Positions 1-5,666 of a stretch of DNA of 23,591 nucleotides are shown here, piece after piece (the first letter of the stretch is position 1; each line of letters begins with the position of its first letter). Source of the DNA: DASUFI01 sp036274635 (GTDB taxonomy: Bacteria > Planctomycetota > B15-G4); contig DASUFI010000127.1 of NCBI GenBank assembly GCA_036274635.1, positions 1-23,591 on the forward strand, written 5' to 3'. Under the pieces are notes generated by a model. That model saw only the letters and a program-made list of their open reading frames with translations, was not told the DNA's origin and did not search any database. Made by a program: the position numbers and the translations under genes.

Positions 1-834
1 GCGATCGAAGGCCAGCACGCGCGCCAGCAGCGAGTCGCCCGCGATCGGCCGCGGATCCGCGGCGAAGGGCAGCGCCAGGTACAGCAGCCCCGCCAGCCCG
101 AAGACCAGCAGCGCGCGCACACAGAGCTCGCGCACGTCGCGCGCCGTGCGCGGCAGCAGCGGCGCGAGCGCGGCCCGCACGGAGATCGAGGCGTAGATCG
201 GCACGGTGCCGACCCACACGGGCCAGTCGCGCTCGCCGGGCAGCCAGGGCGAGAGCACGACGCGCGGCCGGCCCAGTGCCAGCGCGCCCTCGTAGACGAG
301 GAACCACGTGCCGTGCACGAGCAGCAGCGCCGCGGCGCGCTCGGCGGCGGACGCGGGGCGGTCCTCATCGGGTGCGAGCGACAGCCACGGGCGGGGCGAC
401 GCCTCGCCGAAGCGCCGGCGCAAGTCGTGGCGCTCGTGGCCGAAGACGAGCGCGGCGCACCCGGCGGCGGCGGCGGGCGTCACCAGCCACAGGCCGGCGG
501 CCGAGCCCGCGAGCAGCGACGCGCCCGCGCAGCTCGCGACGAAGCCGACGTAGATCGGGTGGGCCAGCCAGGCATACGGGCCGCGAGTCACGCGATGCGG
601 TGGCGGGAAGGCGTTCATCGGGAGGCCGCCGCCGTGCACCCAGAGGGCGCGCATCGAAGAGATGGCCAGCAGGACCCCGCCGGCGAGCAGCGCCGCGCCC
701 GCAGGCGTCGACTGCAGCGCGGGCAGGTCCACGGTCGTCGCCGCGGCGCGCGCCCACAGCACCAGCGCCGCGGGCAGCGCCAGCGTGAACGCCGCACCGT
801 AGGCCAGCCGTGCCACGACGCCCGCCGCTCTCAT
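1..834 (-). CDS. Membrane protein: isoprenylcysteine-methyltransferase-like half joined to PAP2-like half (partial)
   Basis: The frame is open for 278 codons from ATG at 834 and runs off the window at base 1, so the C-terminus is missing. The first ~150 residues form several hydrophobic helices and contain RGPYAWLAHPIYVGF, which matches the RGPY-x4-HPxYxG signature of the ICMT/NnrU/PEMT-type membrane methyltransferases that bind S-adenosylmethionine; a later GHERHDLRRRFGE fits the E-x2-L-x3-(F/Y)G tail of that fold. After a polar linker, a second set of helices ends in LYLALPFAADPRPI, which resembles the early transmembrane part of PAP2 / inositol-phosphorylceramide-synthase-type phosphatases. 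The catalytic PAP2 residues would lie beyond the window edge, so that half is a guess. The start codon overlaps the stop of the upstream gene (ATGA at 831-834), so translation is probably coupled. Role inferred: membrane lipid or prenyl-group modification. The methyltransferase-like half is fairly secure; substrate unknown. Confidence 0.6.
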   Translation of the reverse strand, partial: MRAAGVVARLAYGAAFTLALPAALVLWARAAATTVDLPALQSTPAGAALLAGGVLLAISSMRALWVHGGGLPMNAFPPPHRVTRGPYAWLAHPIYVGFVASCAGASLLAGSAAGLWLVTPAAAAGCAALVFGHERHDLRRRFGEASPRPWLSLAPDEDRPASAAERAAALLLVHGTWFLVYEGALALGRPRVVLSPWLPGERDWPVWVGTVPIYASISVRAALAPLLPRTARDVRELCVRALLVFGLAGLLYLALPFAADPRPIAGDSLLARVLAFDR

Positions 835-1628
835 GCCGGCGGGAACTGCACGAGCTCGTGCACGGCCCAGCCGCGCGCGCGACGACCGTCGGGCCGGCGC
901 AGCTCGCCGCGCGAGAGCCACTTGGTCTCGCGCGTGCCCAGCATGGCCGGCGGCAGCGCGCGGCGCAGCAGAGGCAACGGGCGCAGCGCGGTCAGGCCCA
1001 GCTCGCCGTCGCGCAGCGTCGTGGGGTCGCTGAGCCGCAGCGCGGCGTCGCCGGCCGTGACGACGTCATCGTCCACGCGGGCGTCCGCGACCGGCTCGCC
1101 GTCGCGCAGCACCAGCCGCAGCGGCTGCGGGCCGCGCCAGTCGATCCACGCCAGCGCGGCGTCCGCGGCGACGAAGCGGCCCCAGCGCAGCTCGCGGATG
1201 GGCAGGCGCCACGGTGGGCACGTGAGCTCGAGCCGCTCGACGTAGCCGCGGCCGGAGAGCTCGGGCCCGCGCGCCGTGCGGGCGCGGGCCTCGGACGAGG
1301 CGTGCAGGCAGGACCAGCGCACGGCGCCCTCGGGGCCGTCGAGCAGCACGCGCTGCGGGCCGGCGCGGACGCGGGTCCACTCGCCGCGCGGGCCGCGCTC
1401 GCCGACGCGCCAGCGCACGACGCCGTCGCGCTCCGTGGGCAGGCTCGCGCCCAGCAGGTGCGTCGCGCCGCGGAACGGCCCCGGCGCCCGCCCCGCGAGC
1501 GTGGCCGCGCAGCGCAGGCGCAGCGGGCCCCAGCGCAGGTCGGCGGCGTAACCGATGAGCACCTCGCCCTCCTCGGTGACGAGGTCGAGGTACCACTTGA
1601 CGAGGCGGAACGCGCTGCGGCCGGCCAT
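831..1628 (-). CDS. Unrecognised soluble protein, possibly CrtC/lipocalin-like
   Basis: The protein has 265 residues, with ATG at 1628 chosen because the recognisable start (MAGRSAFRLVKWYLDLV) lies here and frames further upstream would run into the divergent hutD promoter. There is no signal peptide or membrane helix. The sequence is rich in tryptophan and aromatic beta-strand patterns (KWYLDLV, LIGYAADLRWG, PIRELRWGRFVA, LAWIDWRG) and ends GWAVHELVQFP. This WG/W-rich layout is loosely reminiscent of the two-domain lipocalin-like fold of carotenoid 1,2-hydratase (CrtC) and AttH proteins; that is an impression, not an identification. The gene sits upstream of and overlaps by four bases the membrane methyltransferase-PAP2-like gene, so the two products probably act on the same lipid-like substrate or pathway. 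It is divergent from hutD, with about 100 bases shared upstream. Confidence 0.65.
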   Translation of the reverse strand: MAGRSAFRLVKWYLDLVTEEGEVLIGYAADLRWGPLRLRCAATLAGRAPGPFRGATHLLGASLPTERDGVVRWRVGERGPRGEWTRVRAGPQRVLLDGPEGAVRWSCLHASSEARARTARGPELSGRGYVERLELTCPPWRLPIRELRWGRFVAADAALAWIDWRGPQPLRLVLRDGEPVADARVDDDVVTAGDAALRLSDPTTLRDGELGLTALRPLPLLRRALPPAMLGTRETKWLSRGELRRPDGRRARGWAVHELVQFPPA

Positions 1629-1693
1629 CGCGAACGATGCTCCGCGCGGGCGGGCGGACGGGCAACCGGCGCGGCCGTGGCGCGGCGTGGGCT

Positions 1694-1709
1694 GTGTCGG
1701 GCCAGACAC
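1694..1709. promoter_or_regulatory. Operator-like inverted repeat in the divergent promoter region upstream of hutD
   Basis: GTGTC at 1694-1698 and GACAC at 1705-1709 flank a central GGCC at 1700-1703. Seven of eight base pairs around the centre are symmetric (only 1699/1704 mismatched). It lies 20 bases before the hutD GTG and just upstream of a -10-like CAGAAT (1716-1721), a position where a dimeric repressor could block the promoter. Chance symmetry in GC-rich DNA is possible. Confidence 0.3.
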
Positions 1710-1715
1710 GAAGTG

Positions 1716-1721
1716 CAGAAT
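1716..1721 (+). promoter_or_regulatory. -10-like element of hutD
   Basis: CAGAAT ends seven bases before the GTG start at 1729, in DNA otherwise nearly free of A/T runs. No Shine-Dalgarno sequence fits between it and the GTG. If it is a real -10 box the transcript would begin at or next to the start codon (leaderless). Confidence 0.25.
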
Positions 1722-1728
1722 CCTGCCC

Positions 1729-2325
1729 GTGCTCGAGACCCGCCGGCTCACTCCCTCCGAGGCGCGTCGCGTGGCCTGGAAGAACGGCCGAGGCGTCACG
1801 GCCGAGCTGGCCCTCTGGCCGCCGGGTGCGTCCTTCGAGCGCGGCGACTTCGACTGGCGCATCGCCTGCGCCGGCGTGGACGAACCGGCGCCCTTCTCAC
1901 GCTTTCCCGGCTTCGAACGCCTGCTCGTCGTGATCTCGGGCGAGGGGCTCGCGCTGCGACACGGCGCGCAGCCGTCTGTGCGTGTGCCGCGCCTGCATCC
2001 GCACCGCTTCTCCGGCGACGACGCGACCTCGGCCGAGCTGCTCGCGGGCCCCGTCACCGACTTCAACGTGCTGGCGCGGCGCGGGCGGGCCGCGGCCGGG
2101 CTGAGCGTGCTGCGCGGAGCCGGCCGGCAGCCCTTGAGTGCGGGGCACGTCTTCCTGCACCTGGTGCACGGCGCCGTGGACGTGCGCGTCGCCGGCCGCG
2201 AGCCGACCGCTCTGGCTGCGCAGGAAAGCCTGTGGATCCGCGGTGGCCAGCCAGGCGATGCGCTCGAGCTCGACGGCGGCGCGTGCACGGCGCTGCTCGT
2301 GCGCATCGAGGACCTGTCGCTCTGA
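1729..2325 (+). CDS. hutD: HutD/Ves family cupin-like protein
   Basis: The 198-residue product matches the HutD/Ves family along its length: WKNGRGVTAEL near residue 17, FDWRIACAGVD, then PFSRFPGFERLLVVISGEG, and a second barrel containing FNVLARRG. HutD-family proteins form bicupin barrels; HutD in Pseudomonas is linked to histidine utilisation, where it is thought to limit pathway flux by binding an intermediate, and E. coli Ves is the stand-alone relative. GTG at 1729 is chosen because family homology begins immediately after it (LETRRL) and longer versions would add a low-complexity arginine-rich leader overlapping the divergent gene. No hutH, hutU, hutI or HutC regulator is visible, so here it is a stand-alone copy like Ves and its ligand is unknown. 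It is transcribed in the same direction as the carboxylase gene 93 bases downstream, but separate promoter-like sequences argue for independent expression. Confidence 0.85.
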   Translation: MLETRRLTPSEARRVAWKNGRGVTAELALWPPGASFERGDFDWRIACAGVDEPAPFSRFPGFERLLVVISGEGLALRHGAQPSVRVPRLHPHRFSGDDATSAELLAGPVTDFNVLARRGRAAAGLSVLRGAGRQPLSAGHVFLHLVHGAVDVRVAGREPTALAAQESLWIRGGQPGDALELDGGACTALLVRIEDLSL

Positions 2326-2340
2326 GCGCCGGCACGGCGG

Positions 2341-2372
2341 GCCCGACGGACGGCTCGCGCCGCCGCTCGGGC
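2341..2372 (+). terminator. Possible stem-loop after hutD
   Basis: GCCCGA (2341-2346) pairs with TCGGGC (2367-2372), enclosing a nested CGGC-TCGC-GCCG stem at 2351-2362. It begins 15 bases after the hutD stop and lies before the carboxylase promoter-like element. No T-run follows, so terminator function is uncertain. Confidence 0.3.
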
Positions 2373-2378
2373 CTGCGC

Positions 2379-2384
2379 TACGAT
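2379..2384 (+). promoter_or_regulatory. -10-like element of the carboxyltransferase gene
   Basis: TACGAT lies 34 bases before the ATG at 2419 in an otherwise GC-only stretch. The same hexamer occurs upstream of the gene starting at 4833 on the other strand. No convincing -35 box is seen. Confidence 0.35.
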
Positions 2385-2418
2385 CGCGCGCCGCCCGCCT
2401 CTCCCACCGGAGTCCCGC

Positions 2419-3975
2419 ATGTCCCAGCGCCTCGACGACCTGCGCCGTCGCAACGAGGGCGCCCTGCAGGGCGGCGGCCCCGAGCGCGTGGCCGCGCAGC
2501 ACGAGAAGGGCAAGCTGGCGGCGCGCGAGCGGCTCGAGCTGCTGGTGGACGAGGGCAGCTTCCAGGAGCTCGGGCGCCTCATCGAGACGCGCAACACCGC
2601 CTTCGGCCTGAAGCCGGTGCCGGGCGACGGCGTGGTGACGGGCTTCGGCGCCATCGACGGCCGGCCCGTGGCGGTCTTCAGCCAGGACTTCACCGTCTCG
2701 GGCGGCGCGCTGGGCGAGATGCACGCGGCCAAGATCTGCGCGCTCATGGACCAGGCGCTCAAGGTGGGCGTGCCGGTCATCGGCCTCAACGACAGCGGCG
2801 GCGCGCGCATCCAGGAGGGCGTGGTCAGCCTGGGCGCCTACGCCGACATCTTCCTGCGCAACACGCTGGCCAGCGGCGTGGTGCCGCAGCTCTCGGCCAT
2901 CATGGGCCCCTGCGCGGGCGGCGCGGTCTACAGCCCGGCCATCACGGACTTCATCGTGATGGTCGAGAAGACCAGCTACATGTTCGTGACCGGGCCCAAC
3001 GTGGTGAAGACGGTCACGCACGAGGAGGTCTCGTCCGAGGACCTCGGCGGCGCGAGCGTGCACACCAGCAAGTCGGGCGTGGCGCACTTCCGCGCGGCCA
3101 ACGACGCCGAGTGCCTCTCGCTGCTGCGGCGCCTGTTCTCCTACCTGCCGCTCAACAACATGGAGGACCCGCCGCGCGTCGCCTGCGACGACGACCCGGC
3201 GCGCGCCGATGAGGCCCTCGACACCCTCGTGCCGGAGAACCCCAACAAGCCCTACGACATCCGCGATGCGATCACGCGCGTCGTGGACCGCGATAGCTTC
3301 TTCGAGGTGCACCGCGACTTCGCCGGTAACATCGTGGTGGGCCTCGCGCGCCTCGACGGGCGCGTCGTCGGCGTCATCGGCAACCAGCCGGCCGTGCTCG
3401 CGGGCGTCCTCGACATCGACTCCTCGGACAAGGGCGGCCGCTTCGTGCGCTTCTGCGACGCCTTCAACATCCCGCTCGTCACCTTCGAGGACGTGCCGGG
3501 CTTCCTGCCGGGAACGGCGCAGGAGCACGGCGGCATCATCCGCCACGGCGCCAAGCTGCTGTACGCCTACTGCGAGGCCACGGTGCCCAAGCTCACGGTG
3601 ATCTGCCGCAAGGCCTACGGCGGGGCGTACGACGTCATGAGCAGCAAGCACATCCGCGGCGACCTCAACCTCGCGTGGCCCAGTGCCGAGATCGCCGTGA
3701 TGGGGGCGAAGGGCGCGGTCGAGATCATCTTCAAGAAGGAGATCGCGGCGGCGCGCGAGAAGGGCGGCGAGAAGGGCGCGGCCGCGGAGGAGCAGCGGCT
3801 GACGCAGGAGTACGAGAGCAAGTTCTGCAACCCGTACGAGGCCGCGGCGCGGGGCTACGTGGATGCGGTCATCGAGCCGCACGAGACGCGGGGGAGGTTG
3901 ATCGCGGGGTTGAGGCTGCTGGCGAGCAAGCGGGATCGGAACCCGCCAAGGAAGCACGGGAACGTGCCGCTGTAG
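2419..3975 (+). CDS. pccB: Acyl-CoA carboxylase carboxyltransferase (beta) subunit, probably propionyl-CoA
   Basis: The 518-residue protein has the usual length of biotin-dependent acyl-CoA carboxylase beta subunits, which move CO2 from biotin to propionyl-CoA to give methylmalonyl-CoA in the cytoplasm. Both crotonase-fold halves are complete. The N half has DSGGARIQEG (125-134) and GPCAGGAVYSPA (163-174) with the first oxyanion-hole glycines. The C half has NPNKPYDIRD, VLDIDSSDKGGRFVRFCDAFN, GFLPGTAQEHGGIIRHGAK and KAYGGAYDVMSSKH. Aspartate 405 in GGAYD occupies the position reported to favour propionyl- over acetyl-CoA (Asp422 in Streptomyces coelicolor PccB); hydrophobic residues there are typical of acetyl-CoA enzymes. 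GGAG precedes the ATG at a normal distance. No biotin carboxylase/BCCP alpha subunit or methylmalonyl-CoA epimerase/mutase lies nearby, so the partner must be encoded elsewhere. Closely related methylmalonyl-CoA decarboxylase alpha subunits cannot be excluded by sequence alone, but no decarboxylase membrane subunits are present. Confidence 0.93.
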   Translation: MSQRLDDLRRRNEGALQGGGPERVAAQHEKGKLAARERLELLVDEGSFQELGRLIETRNTAFGLKPVPGDGVVTGFGAIDGRPVAVFSQDFTVSGGALGEMHAAKICALMDQALKVGVPVIGLNDSGGARIQEGVVSLGAYADIFLRNTLASGVVPQLSAIMGPCAGGAVYSPAITDFIVMVEKTSYMFVTGPNVVKTVTHEEVSSEDLGGASVHTSKSGVAHFRAANDAECLSLLRRLFSYLPLNNMEDPPRVACDDDPARADEALDTLVPENPNKPYDIRDAITRVVDRDSFFEVHRDFAGNIVVGLARLDGRVVGVIGNQPAVLAGVLDIDSSDKGGRFVRFCDAFNIPLVTFEDVPGFLPGTAQEHGGIIRHGAKLLYAYCEATVPKLTVICRKAYGGAYDVMSSKHIRGDLNLAWPSAEIAVMGAKGAVEIIFKKEIAAAREKGGEKGAAAEEQRLTQEYESKFCNPYEAAARGYVDAVIEPHETRGRLIAGLRLLASKRDRNPPRKHGNVPL

Positions 3976-3988
3976 GGGGCGTGGCGGG

Positions 3989-4000
3989 GGAGGCGCCTCC
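3989..4000. terminator. 12-base palindrome between convergent stops
   Basis: GGAGGCGCCTCC is a perfect palindrome in the 27-base gap between the carboxyltransferase stop (3975) and the end of the convergent ATPase gene (4003). It can fold as a short hairpin on either strand and may serve as a bidirectional terminator. No flanking T-run. Confidence 0.3.
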
Positions 4001-4002
4001 GC

Positions 4003-4833
4003 TCAGGCGATGCGGGCGTCGAGTGCGATCCAGGTCCCCTGCCAGGGCGGAACGCTGCTGAACAGGTTGGTCCGCTGGCCCGCCGTCGTCGAGCGGCGCA
4101 GCATCGCCGAGCCCGAGACGATCCAGAGGTCGCCCGCGAGCAGGTCGCTGAAGTCGGTCAGGGCCTTGAGGCCGATGCCCATGTTCGTGCGCGGCGTCGA
4201 AGTGCCGGTGATGCGGGGCGTCACGGCCAGCTGAAGAGCCTCGGCATCGTCCGCGATGCGATCCTCGAGCTCCGGATTGCGCTGCAGGCTCGCGCGAAAG
4301 CCGATGCCCGCGTCCGCGAAGGCCAGCTCGAGCCGCTGCCCGGCGGGGTCGATGGCCGCGACGCCATAGCCGGTCTCGGACCGCCCGGAGTGCTGCACGA
4401 TGTTCGCGCCCATTTCCTCGAACACGAAGCGCGTCATGCGGGCGATGCTTGGCGAGAGCGTGGGAGCGATCTTCTCCATCGCATCAACGGCCTTGTCGGC
4501 GATGCTTCGAGCGGTCCTGAGATCGCGGATGGGCTGGAGCAGCTGGAGACGGCCGTGGGAGGCCTCGGCGGGCGTGGCCCCAAGTCCCTCGATGGCAGCT
4601 CTGGCGACCTCGCTCCCGGCGCTGGCCGCAGCGGCTTGCAGCACTGTGTTCTGGAGTCCTCGCCTGCGACGGTCGGCGGCCATCGCGGCCACGAGCACGA
4701 TTGTCCATGCATGCAGGGGCTCCGTCGGCAAGACGAACCGCACCGTCGGCTCATCGCTCACCGAGGCCCAGCCCTGGAAGGCGGACGTGACGGCGCGCGG
4801 CTGCGCTGCAGCGGCGATCGCGAAGTCGGCCAT
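4003..4833 (-). CDS. GHKL (HATPase_c) ATP-binding regulatory protein
   Basis: The protein has 276 residues from ATG at 4833. The C-terminal half (about 130-276) is a Bergerat ATP-binding fold: N box FEEMGANIVQHSG (138-150, with N144), G1 box FADAGIGF (172-179, D174), G2 box TNMGIGLKAL (216-225) and a terminal QGTW (265-268). There is no phospho-acceptor DHp domain, no receiver and no membrane segment. It therefore looks like the kinase part of an anti-sigma-factor/SpoIIAB-like or stand-alone sensory ATPase rather than a full histidine kinase. The first ~125 residues have no recognised domain; VRFVLPTEPLHAWTIVLVAAMA resembles the strand-helix opening of a small alpha/beta or STAS-like module, which is only an impression. 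No STAS, sigma-factor or phosphatase partner is adjacent. The nearest upstream -10-like TACGAT (4847-4842) ends eight bases before the ATG, suggesting a leaderless transcript. A longer version starting at 4977 is possible but adds an unlike, arginine-rich leader. Confidence 0.78.
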   Translation of the reverse strand: MADFAIAAAAQPRAVTSAFQGWASVSDEPTVRFVLPTEPLHAWTIVLVAAMAADRRRRGLQNTVLQAAAASAGSEVARAAIEGLGATPAEASHGRLQLLQPIRDLRTARSIADKAVDAMEKIAPTLSPSIARMTRFVFEEMGANIVQHSGRSETGYGVAAIDPAGQRLELAFADAGIGFRASLQRNPELEDRIADDAEALQLAVTPRITGTSTPRTNMGIGLKALTDFSDLLAGDLWIVSGSAMLRRSTTAGQRTNLFSSVPPWQGTWIALDARIA

Positions 4834-4841
4834 CGCGGAGG

Positions 4842-4847
4842 ATCGTA
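4842..4847 (-). promoter_or_regulatory. -10-like element of the GHKL ATPase gene (leaderless?)
   Basis: TACGAT on the minus strand lies eight bases before the ATG at 4833. A transcript starting about seven bases downstream of it would begin at the start codon itself. No Shine-Dalgarno sequence fits between. Confidence 0.35.
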
Positions 4848-4898
4848 GCAGGGCGAGGGCCTGCAGCTCGGACGCTCGTCCCTTCGCACCGGGCCGGT

Positions 4899-4904
4899 TA
4901 CAGT
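4899..4904 (+). promoter_or_regulatory. -10-like element upstream of the small membrane protein gene
   Basis: TACAGT (within GGTTACAGTCTG) is the main AT-containing island in the 142-base divergent gap and lies 71 bases before the ATG at 4976. No clear -35 box at the usual spacing. Confidence 0.25.
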
Positions 4905-4975
4905 CTGCTCGTCCGCGGCGCCGCGTGGTCGATTCGGGAACGATCTCGCGGGCCGCTTGCACGAAAGGGGGCCGC

Positions 4976-5254
4976 ATGTCGCGCCGCGTGATCCTGTCGC
5001 AAGTCGATCCCGCATCCCTGTCGAGGACGCTGGGCCTGTTCTACACAGTCATCGGGCTCATCGTCGGAACCGTCATGCTGCTGGTCGCCCTCATCCGCAG
5101 CGACGGAGCCGCCGCCGGCGTGGCTTTCCTGATGTTCTTCCTTTATCCGGTCCTCGGGTTCGTCGCGGGCTGGTTCACCGCGACGCTCTTCAATGCCATC
5201 GCGGGCCGCTGGGGTGGGGTCGGATTGGAGCTGGAGGAGCCTGACGTGGCCTGA
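4976..5254 (+). CDS. Small two-helix membrane protein, DUF3566-like
   Basis: The 92-residue product opens with a short amphipathic leader (VILSQVDPASLSRTLGLFY) and has two hydrophobic helices, roughly residues 18-40 and 47-70, followed by NAIAGRWGGVGLELE. The arrangement of a VDP-S leader, a glycine-rich first helix ending in V-x-L-I, a second helix with YPVLGFVAGW and a closing LFNAIA-GGVGLELE is a common pattern in small bacterial membrane proteins of the DUF3566-like type, whose function is unknown. AAAGGGGG precedes the ATG by a suitable distance, which decides this start over much longer in-frame alternatives. The gene is divergent from the GHKL ATPase and lies about 120 bases before the MoaD-like gene with its own upstream signals, so it is probably transcribed alone. 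Confidence 0.75.
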   Translation: MSRRVILSQVDPASLSRTLGLFYTVIGLIVGTVMLLVALIRSDGAAAGVAFLMFFLYPVLGFVAGWFTATLFNAIAGRWGGVGLELEEPDVA

Positions 5255-5353
5255 GGCGGCGGCCGACGCGTCCGAGCCGACAACACGCCGCCGCTCGCTC
5301 TGCCTCCGCTTCGTGTCGAATCCCGAGGCGCTGGTTCGACATGGGTGTGGAGG

Positions 5354-5359
5354 TAAGCT
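5354..5359 (+). promoter_or_regulatory. -10-like element upstream of the MoaD-like gene
   Basis: TAAGCT lies 16 bases before the ATG at 5376. The intervening DNA includes a run of nine C (5364-5372) and no Shine-Dalgarno sequence; the nearest GGAGG (5349-5353) is 22 bases from the ATG, too far for normal use. Confidence 0.3.
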
Positions 5360-5375
5360 CGCGCCCCCCCCCGTC

Positions 5376-5663
5376 ATGACGTCGCCCGCCGCCATCACCG
5401 TCCGCATCCCCATGCCGCTGCGCGCCAGCGCCGGAGGCGCGTCGGAGCTCTCCCTCACCGCGCCCAGCGTGCGCGCCGCGCTGGCCGAGCTCGAGCGTAC
5501 TCACCCCGCGCTGCACCGCAGCGTGTGCGACGAAACTGGCGCGGTGCGGCGCCACATCAACGTCTTCGTGAACACGTCCCACGTGCGCGACCGCGGCGGG
5601 CTCGATGCGCCGCTCGCGGCGGGGGACGTCGTCATCATCCTTCCCGCCGTGTCTGGAGGCTGA
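5376..5663 (+). CDS. MoaD/ThiS-family ubiquitin-like protein
   Basis: The 95-residue protein is a complete beta-grasp small protein: ITVRIPMPLRASAGG at the start, LDAPLAAGDVVIILPAVSGG at the end. The C-terminal Gly-Gly is the residue pair adenylated by a ThiF/MoeB-type E1 enzyme and used to carry sulfur in molybdopterin, thiamine or cysteine synthesis. The internal NVFVNTSHVRDRGGLD matches the NVFVNG-x-IR-x2-GLD segment of stand-alone MoaD-like proteins. No moaE, moeB, thiG, thiF or cysM is nearby, so cofactor synthesis is not implied by context. The stop is three bases before the GTG of the Asp-box propeller gene, and the ribosome site of that gene lies inside this one, so the two are almost certainly co-translated. 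The ATG at 5376 is the only plausible in-frame start; a run of nine C precedes it. Confidence 0.88.
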   Translation: MTSPAAITVRIPMPLRASAGGASELSLTAPSVRAALAELERTHPALHRSVCDETGAVRRHINVFVNTSHVRDRGGLDAPLAAGDVVIILPAVSGG

Positions 5664-5666
5664 ATC

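Noticed and set aside
810..3212. An 800-codon plus-strand open frame crossing several genes
   Set aside because: Out-of-frame shadow of hutD and the carboxyltransferase, antisense to the 831-1628 gene; Arg/Ala-rich and motif-free.
1897..3957. A 686-codon minus-strand open frame over hutD and the carboxyltransferase gene
   Set aside because: Antisense shadow of a highly conserved enzyme; low-complexity product.
5256..5294. 8-bp inverted repeat after the small membrane protein gene
   Set aside because: The 23-base loop makes a functional hairpin unlikely and simple GGC/GCC triplet runs produce it by chance.
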